Below, in pieces: positions 33,626 through 37,584 of a DNA stretch of 37,584 nt. Origin of the DNA: Bacteroidota bacterium (lineage in GTDB: Bacteria > Bacteroidota > Ignavibacteria > UBA10030 > SZUA-254); NCBI GenBank assembly GCA_020056225.1, contig JAGVIE010000034.1, forward strand, positions 1-37,584, in the 5' to 3' direction. The translations under genes and the position numbers were made by a program. How positions within the stretch are numbered: the first letter of the stretch is position 1; each line of letters starts with the position of its first letter. The notes under the pieces were generated by a model. The model saw nothing but the letters and a program-made list of their open reading frames with translations. It was not told the DNA's origin and made no database searches.

Positions 33626-35290
33626 TTAAAATACTGCGGGTTCTTCGTAGATTCCAAAAACTTCCGCCAACGTATTGCACATCTCACCCAAAGTTACATA
33701 CGCTTTAGTGCACTCGATAAGCGGCGGCATCAAATTCGATCCATCCTCCGCGGCACGGCGCAACGCATCCAACGATTCATTAACCTTCAGATTATCACGG
33801 GTATTACGAACCTGAGCAATCCTTTCACGCTGTTTAATCTCCACCTCAGGCGGTATAGATAAAATAGGAATATCTATTTTTTCATTGTCTTCAATATAAT
33901 CATTCATGCCGACGATAATCTTTTCTTTCCTATCCAATTCTAGTTGATAGCGATACGCCGACTCGGCAATCTCACGCTGGAAAAATCCTGCTTCAATCGC
34001 GGGAACCACACCACCGAGAGCGTCGATCTTATCGAAATATGCTTCCGCACCCTTTTCCATCTTATCTGTCAATGCCTCAACGAAATAACTTCCGCCTAAA
34101 GGATCGATAGTATTTGTAACGCCTGTTTCATGTGCAATAATTTGTTGAGTTCGTAATGCAATCTTAACAGCTTTTTCAGATGGCAAAGCAAGTGTCTCAT
34201 CCATCGAATTGGTATGGAGCGATTGCGTTCCGCCCAGAACACCGGCAAGCGCCTGATATGCTGTTCGGATAATATTGTTTTCCGGCTGTTGAGCTGTTAG
34301 TGTACATCCGGCAGTTTGTGTATGAAACCGGAGCGTCCATGACCTTGGATTCTTAGCGCCATATTTATCGCGCATTCGTTTTGCATAGATACGCCGTGCC
34401 GCACGGAACTTCGCTATCTCTTCAAAGAAATCCAGATGAGAATTGAAGAAGTATGACAATCGTGGCGCAAACTCATCTACATCCAAACCTTTTGCGATGC
34501 CGGCTTCAACATAAGCAAAGCCATCCGCAAGTGTGAATGCAAGTTCCTGAATTGCTGTTGCCCCGGCTTCCCTGATATGATACCCGCTAATTGAGATCGG
34601 ATTCCACTGCGGCATTTCTCTTGTGCAATACTCGAACATATCGGTAATAATCCGCATGGAAGGTAGCGGCGGATAAATCCATTCCTTCTGTGCAATATAC
34701 TCTTTGAGTATATCCGCTTGAATCGTTCCTCGTAATTGATCAGGTGAAGCGCCTTGCTTTTGTGCGACAACTATATAAAAAGCAAGAAGCATCGCCGCAG
34801 GCGCATTGATAGTCATCGATGTTGAAACGTCCGCAAGATTGATTCCTTTAAATAACACTTCCATATCAGCGAGGGAGCTAATCGCGACGCCGCATATACC
34901 GACTTCACCCAGCGATTGTGAATCGTCTGCATCCCTGCCCATTAATGTAGGAAGATCGAATGCAACAGAGAGACCGGTTTGCCCATGCTTGAGAAGATAA
35001 TGATAACGCTCGTTTGTATCTTCCGGCGTGCCGAAGCCTGCAAACTGACGCATAGTCCAGAGTCTGCCGCGATACATGTTGGAGTGGATTCCGCGAGTAT
35101 ACGGGAACTCACCGGGGAAACCAATATCAGAGAGATAATTCAAGTGCGCAATGTCATCGGGTGTGTAAAGCATTTCAATCGGTTCGTCCGAGACAGTGGT
35201 AAACTTTATGGGTAAGCTCTTAACCTTATTTGCTTTTTCAGTCCATGATTTCTTAGAAGACTTAATCTCATTCATATCATTCGTTTTCAT
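33626..35290 (-). CDS. icmA: B12-dependent acyl-CoA mutase large subunit, isobutyryl-CoA mutase type
   Basis: The 554-residue protein is the substrate-binding barrel of the methylmalonyl-CoA mutase family without the C-terminal B12 domain, so it needs a separate small subunit not encoded here. Family blocks: [39 protein letters not shown] with the catalytic His, [16 protein letters not shown] and [13 protein letters not shown]. The two residues that set substrate in this family are F83 and Q201 (counting from ATG 35290), spaced 118 apart in an ungapped match to Tyr89/Arg207 of methylmalonyl-CoA mutase. Phe/Gln is the isobutyryl-CoA mutase pair, so conversion between isobutyryl- and butyryl-CoA is more likely than methylmalonyl-CoA chemistry. 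GTG 35299 and ATG 35275 are alternative starts. Confidence 0.88.
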   Translation of the reverse strand: MKTNDMNEIKSSKKSWTEKANKVKSLPIKFTTVSDEPIEMLYTPDDIAHLNYLSDIGFPGEFPYTRGIHSNMYRGRLWTMRQFAGFGTPEDTNERYHYLLKHGQTGLSVAFDLPTLMGRDADDSQSLGEVGICGVAISSLADMEVLFKGINLADVSTSMTINAPAAMLLAFYIVVAQKQGASPDQLRGTIQADILKEYIAQKEWIYPPLPSMRIITDMFEYCTREMPQWNPISISGYHIREAGATAIQELAFTLADGFAYVEAGIAKGLDVDEFAPRLSYFFNSHLDFFEEIAKFRAARRIYAKRMRDKYGAKNPRSWTLRFHTQTAGCTLTAQQPENNIIRTAYQALAGVLGGTQSLHTNSMDETLALPSEKAVKIALRTQQIIAHETGVTNTIDPLGGSYFVEALTDKMEKGAEAYFDKIDALGGVVPAIEAGFFQREIAESAYRYQLELDRKEKIIVGMNDYIEDNEKIDIPILSIPPEVEIKQRERIAQVRNTRDNLKVNESLDALRRAAEDGSNLMPPLIECTKAYVTLGEMCNTLAEVFGIYEEPAVF

Positions 35291-35318
35291 TTTCCACACA
35301 ATCGATATTTAGCTTATA

Positions 35319-35347
35319 ATCGTATTTATCATGTTAATCCTCGTCAA
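35319..35347 (-). promoter_or_regulatory. Probable promoter for the icmA-ubiA-DUF362 operon
   Basis: TTGACG (35342-35347) and TACGAT (35319-35324) on the - strand with a 17-base spacer. The -10 is a weaker match than in the other promoters. Transcription would start near 35312, about 22 bases before ATG 35290. The remaining bases up to the four-helix gene (35348-35465) show nothing else. Confidence 0.55.
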
Positions 35348-35465
35348 AGATACAAATTCTAGGATACTTTTCAAAGTTTGAATTCTAAGATAGCGGACGA
35401 GTTCCACAACGAAGTAAAAGAGGTAGGTTATTGTATACATTCAAAGTTTTCATTCAGTTATTTAT

Positions 35466-36035
35466 TCAGTTCTTCGACGATTTTCTCTTAGCATCTTGCC
35501 GAGCGTTGTAGAGCTTTTCAGTAAAGCCGCCTTCTTTCAGAAACTGCTGTTCGAGTTGGCGCAGTTGCTGATCGAGCAAATAGTTCGTCTGGTGTACAAT
35601 ACAGATAATAGTGTTTGCCGCAATTTCTTCTGGTCGTTTTTCAATATAAGTCATATAAGACTTATACGACCTATCACTGCGCGACCCAATTTTTCGAATC
35701 TCCTGGACTCTTGAATCATCCTTTCCCCACAATTGCAACCCGTGCTGTCTTAAAAAATCTTGGTAGTCCAGAAGCAGTTCTTCTAAACTTGCACGCGCAA
35801 CACTAACTAACTTGAGTTCTGTTTTCTTAGAAGTGCCGGATGCCATGCTGCCCTCCGCGATGTTTTGCTTACCACTGCGTGCTGCTTGTACCATTTGATC
35901 AACAGTTCGTGAGCGTTTGTCTATGAAACGCTCACAGAATTTCACAGTTGCATCGTAAGCAATCTCAGACATTTGATACGATTTCAATTTCTGATAACCA
36001 CCATGTGGTGGTATTATTTTAATTTCTTTGTCCAT
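35466..36035 (-). CDS. Four-helix-bundle protein with suffix domain
   Basis: The 189-residue protein belongs to the S23/four-helix-bundle group (the family first seen as 23S rRNA intervening-sequence proteins), in the longer version with a C-terminal suffix. The N-terminal GGYQKLKSYQMSEIAYDAT and TVDQMVQAARSGKQNIAEGSMASGTSKKTELKLVSVARAS are diagnostic; the basic tail (about 165-189) is the suffix, with KEGGFTEKLYNARQDAKRK. Molecular function is not established; related bundles act as accessory subunits (Avd) of diversity-generating retroelements, but no reverse transcriptase is present. A strong AAGGGAG ribosome site lies 9 bases before the ATG. It borders the AT-rich mobile region and may be acquired. 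Confidence 0.88.
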   Translation of the reverse strand: MDKEIKIIPPHGGYQKLKSYQMSEIAYDATVKFCERFIDKRSRTVDQMVQAARSGKQNIAEGSMASGTSKKTELKLVSVARASLEELLLDYQDFLRQHGLQLWGKDDSRVQEIRKIGSRSDRSYKSYMTYIEKRPEEIAANTIICIVHQTNYLLDQQLRQLEQQFLKEGGFTEKLYNARQDAKRKSSKN

Positions 36036-36188
36036 TCAGATTAGCTCCCTTCTAAACGCTTTTTGCAAATTCAGGAGTACATCTTCCGCTCGACGAGTCG
36101 AGTCTTCGACCATCCTTCTTGACCGCCTGCTTTCCGGTGGTTGAGCGGAACTACTTCACGGCATGGAGACTTTTTCCTTTTTAAAGTG
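36036..36188 (-). other. GC-richer leader block before the four-helix gene, with possible small ORF
   Basis: This gene-free block is clearly richer in G+C than both flanks. It contains a near-perfect CTCGAC-GA-GTCGAG palindrome (36089-36102). On the - strand a small reading frame from ATG 36113 encodes 25 residues, beginning MVEDSTRRAED and ending FRRELI; its TGA directly abuts the ATG of the four-helix gene (TGAATG), as in translational coupling. An AAGAAGG lies immediately before that ATG, too close for a normal ribosome site. It could be a leader peptide, a gene remnant or a structured RNA; I cannot decide. Confidence 0.3.
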
Positions 36189-36199
36189 GTTAGGCAACT
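36189..36199 (+). repeat. Inverted repeat copy 1 (GTTAGGCAACT), attC-like half site
   Basis: This 11-base sequence is exactly complementary to 37162-37172, and the two bracket the GIY-YIG-like gene. Read on the gene's strand it is AGTTGCCTAAC just after the stop, containing GCCTAAC, which fits the integron attC R'' consensus RYYYAAC. Confidence 0.6.
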
Positions 36200-36205
36200 G
36201 CTTTG

Positions 36206-37144
36206 TTATAGTTTTTTTATATGCAATACAAAATTTTTATCTAAATTGATTTTGTAGTGACCATTTTCCAAAATACTTTTTATTGGTTCAGATTTCGATA
36301 TTATGCTATTTAAATCTCTGGCAACCGCTGAACCGTCTGTATTATTACTTACAATACCGTTCCGATACTCTAGATTAAATGAAAATAATTTTCTATCGCC
36401 AGCTTCCTTAAATTTCTTTCCATCTAATGCAATTGTTTGTGATTCATTTGATTTAATTAACTTACTATGAATCTGATTTATATATCCACTCCACAAATCA
36501 TTATAAAGATTTTTAGAACCAGTTGACATTTTATTCACCTTTATTTTTTCTATTGGTTTATTTTTTCCAATTATTTCAAAATCTTTAAAAGCTAATTTTG
36601 CAGATTCTTTACGAATTTGTTTTAATAAACTATAAAATGGATTAGTCGGATTTTTATAATCAATATTTAAAATCGGTATTAATTTTTGGATTAAAGATGT
36701 TTCAAGTTTTTCAATTTCGCTTTTACCTTTAGAGTATTCAAAAAAAGATAAAGCTAAATTATTTTGCATCCATTCAGTTATAATCCTTTCACTTTTATCA
36801 TCAAATTTAAAGTGACTAAGTCGCTTCTTAAAATAATCAGAATTATTACGAGGTATAGGTTTTAATTTATGTTTAATTCTTAAAAGTGAACCAAAAGTTT
36901 TTCTAAGTGTTGAACTCCCAGTCTTACCGCTTTTGAAATGAGTTTTAGCATCTCGTTTTTCTTGACTAGATTCTGTTTTGCCTAAATAAATTATTTCATC
37001 TTTTGGGGGATTAACATTTTCTAATGGAAAGATTTTACCACAGAAAAAAACAGCATATATACCAGGAAGTTTTGAAAAAGAACTAATCTCTGAAAAATTT
37101 ATTTTGTTTTTTATTAGGTGTTCAATTATTTCATCTATTGACAT
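36206..37144 (-). CDS. GIY-YIG nuclease-like protein of unknown role
   Basis: The 312-residue protein has an N-terminal GIY-YIG-type domain: PGIYAVFF (G28-I-Y30), IIYLGKT (53-55 in place of YIG), R64 in EKRDAKTHF, the TGSSTLRKTFGSLL stretch and E148 in KLETSLIQKLIPILN, the expected metal-binding Glu. So all four catalytic positions appear present. The C-terminal ~130 residues are Lys/Ser/Asn rich and unknown to me. Target and role are undetermined; uncharacterised GIY-YIG proteins of this style are often found near restriction or mobile genes. The gene is far more AT-rich than the rest of the window, has an AAAAGG ribosome site 7 bases before the ATG, and is bracketed by inverted repeats: signs of transfer. 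Confidence 0.72.
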   Translation of the reverse strand: MSIDEIIEHLIKNKINFSEISSFSKLPGIYAVFFCGKIFPLENVNPPKDEIIYLGKTESSQEKRDAKTHFKSGKTGSSTLRKTFGSLLRIKHKLKPIPRNNSDYFKKRLSHFKFDDKSERIITEWMQNNLALSFFEYSKGKSEIEKLETSLIQKLIPILNIDYKNPTNPFYSLLKQIRKESAKLAFKDFEIIGKNKPIEKIKVNKMSTGSKNLYNDLWSGYINQIHSKLIKSNESQTIALDGKKFKEAGDRKLFSFNLEYRNGIVSNNTDGSAVARDLNSIISKSEPIKSILENGHYKINLDKNFVLHIKKL

Positions 37145-37488
37145 ATCAAAACCTTTTGTTTAGTTGCCTAACGGATGGCGGCTATCTGCCGCAACTATAA
37201 TTTCCAAATTCTTGTTGATCTCAATATTCCTTTTGTTTAATTAAATTACTTATTTAAAGATTCATAAACAAGAAATTGCACTTGTGCCTCTTCATTAATT
37301 AGCTGCAAAAAGAATTATGTAAAATATTGTAAGAATCTCATTATATGTTACCCGTACTCAACATTTAATTCAAAATGAGTTTTGTAACTTTTGATTAGGA
37401 GAGTTATCAACTTCTTGTTAAGACGAACATATTAGCATTCTATAGAATCTTTGGATGTTGATTTTCTTTTATATATATTAGCACGAAT
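37145..37488. other. Gene-free AT-rich stretch between nuclease gene and IS3 element
   Basis: No reading frame of interest is seen in these 344 bases. They contain the second inverted repeat (37162-37172), a small GC-rich hairpin (37178-37192), and an 11-base direct repeat CCTTTTGTTTA at 37152-37162 and 37229-37239, 77 bases apart. A weak promoter toward the nuclease gene could be read in the - strand around 37198-37227 (TTGAGA with TTATAG, 18-base spacer). The rest is plain AT-rich DNA with nothing I recognise. Confidence 0.6.
37162..37192 (+). repeat. Inverted repeat copy 2 (AGTTGCCTAAC) with adjoining hairpin
   Basis: AGTTGCCTAAC (37162-37172) is the complement of 36189-36199. On the gene's strand it reads GTTAGGCAACT just before the start codon; GTTAGGC fits the attC R' consensus GTTRRRY. 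Beside it GCGGC-TATCT-GCCGC (37178-37192) forms a 5-bp hairpin, and TAGTTGC (37161-37167) can pair with GCAACTA (37191-37197) around it, giving a folded site of about 37 bases. Confidence 0.55.
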
Positions 37489-37584
37489 TGATCTTGTCCC
37501 GATTTTCTGGACAACAAGTTAAGACAAAAAATTATTTAATTCAAATTGCACCGGTGATTGATAACCGATAGCAGAATGTCTCCG
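37489..37584 (-). mobile_element. End of an IS3-family insertion sequence, cut by window edge
   Basis: The element begins at TGATCTTGTCCCGATTTTC, a terminal inverted repeat of IS3 type (ends in TG/CA), 30 bases outside the stop of a transposase whose C-terminus is recognisable. The repeat contains TTGTCC (37494-37499) and GGACAA (37509-37514), a small internal palindrome. Only this transposase-proximal end is visible; the target duplication would be the bases just before 37489 (AAT or GAAT) and cannot be checked here. Confidence 0.82.
37519..37584 (-). CDS. IS3-family transposase (orfB/integrase core), C-terminal fragment
   Basis: Only the last 21 codons lie in the window. On the - strand they read RRHSAIGYQSPVQFE and a short tail before TAA at 37519. 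The HSAIGYxSPxxFE motif is the C-terminal end of the DDE integrase core of IS3-family OrfB proteins. The rest of the gene continues beyond base 37584. Confidence 0.88.
   Translation of the reverse strand, partial: RRHSAIGYQSPVQFELNNFLS

Noticed and set aside
35466-36035. Four-helix-bundle gene as Avd of a diversity-generating retroelement
   Set aside because: No reverse transcriptase, no adenine-rich template repeat and no matching variable repeat were found in the window.
35466-37488. A complete integron array
   Set aside because: Only one R' and one R'' half site could be matched; the opposite half of each attC and an integrase were not found, so it is reported only as cassette-like.
1-37584. 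CRISPR array, tRNA or rRNA genes
   Set aside because: No regularly spaced repeats, cloverleaf or conserved rRNA segments were recognised on reading the sequence.

Overview
The window reads as the chromosome of a free-living member of the Bacteroidota/Ignavibacteriota side of the FCB group. The strongest clue is the first gene, whose end is a type IX secretion (T9SS) sorting domain with the YPNPFNP signature typical of Ignavibacteria-like genomes. A bacillithiol gene (bshC), an alpha-type glutamine synthetase and a prenyl-phosphate UbiA enzyme fit that placement. Clear Shine-Dalgarno sequences (for example before glnA and rpsO) and classical TTGnnn-17-TATATT promoters argue against a typical Bacteroidia genome. 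Placement is inference; no rRNA is present.

Layout. 1-1051: 3' end of a T9SS-exported protein on +, closed by a bidirectional terminator. 1119-5417 (-): PASTA protein, rpe, glnA, enoyl-CoA hydratase-like gene, apt. 5535-8708 (+): a compact nucleoside uptake and salvage operon, cdd-tdk-nupC-punA, sharing a back-to-back promoter region with the PASTA gene; then bshC. 10481-12019 (-): gpmI. 12119-20698 (-): the translation/RNA operon rimP-nusA-infB-rbfA-ribF-rpsO-pnp, with truB missing from its usual place and a terminator hairpin in the leader. 20936-25578 (-): a tightly overlapped operon acyP-ispF-dedA-pap2-lnt-ltaE centred on isoprenoid, lipid-carrier and lipoprotein functions. 25768-30634 (+): PAS histidine kinase, sigma-54-type response regulator and an LTA-synthase-like membrane sulfatase. 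30637-35290 (-): acyl-CoA mutase large subunit (active-site residues of isobutyryl-CoA mutase), UbiA prenyltransferase, DUF362 protein and an EamA transporter.

From about 35.4 kb the character changes. A four-helix-bundle protein, a very AT-rich GIY-YIG-like nuclease gene bounded by inverted GTTAGGCAACT repeats that match integron attC half-site consensus, a 344-base gene-free stretch, and the end of an IS3-family element at the right edge make this an accessory, mobile-DNA-shaped region.

Six promoters can be read, all with 17-base spacers. They set operon starts and correct several start codons. The most interesting items are the leader terminator before rimP-nusA, the isobutyryl-CoA-mutase fingerprint, the lipid-carrier operon, and the cassette-like nuclease gene beside an IS3 element.
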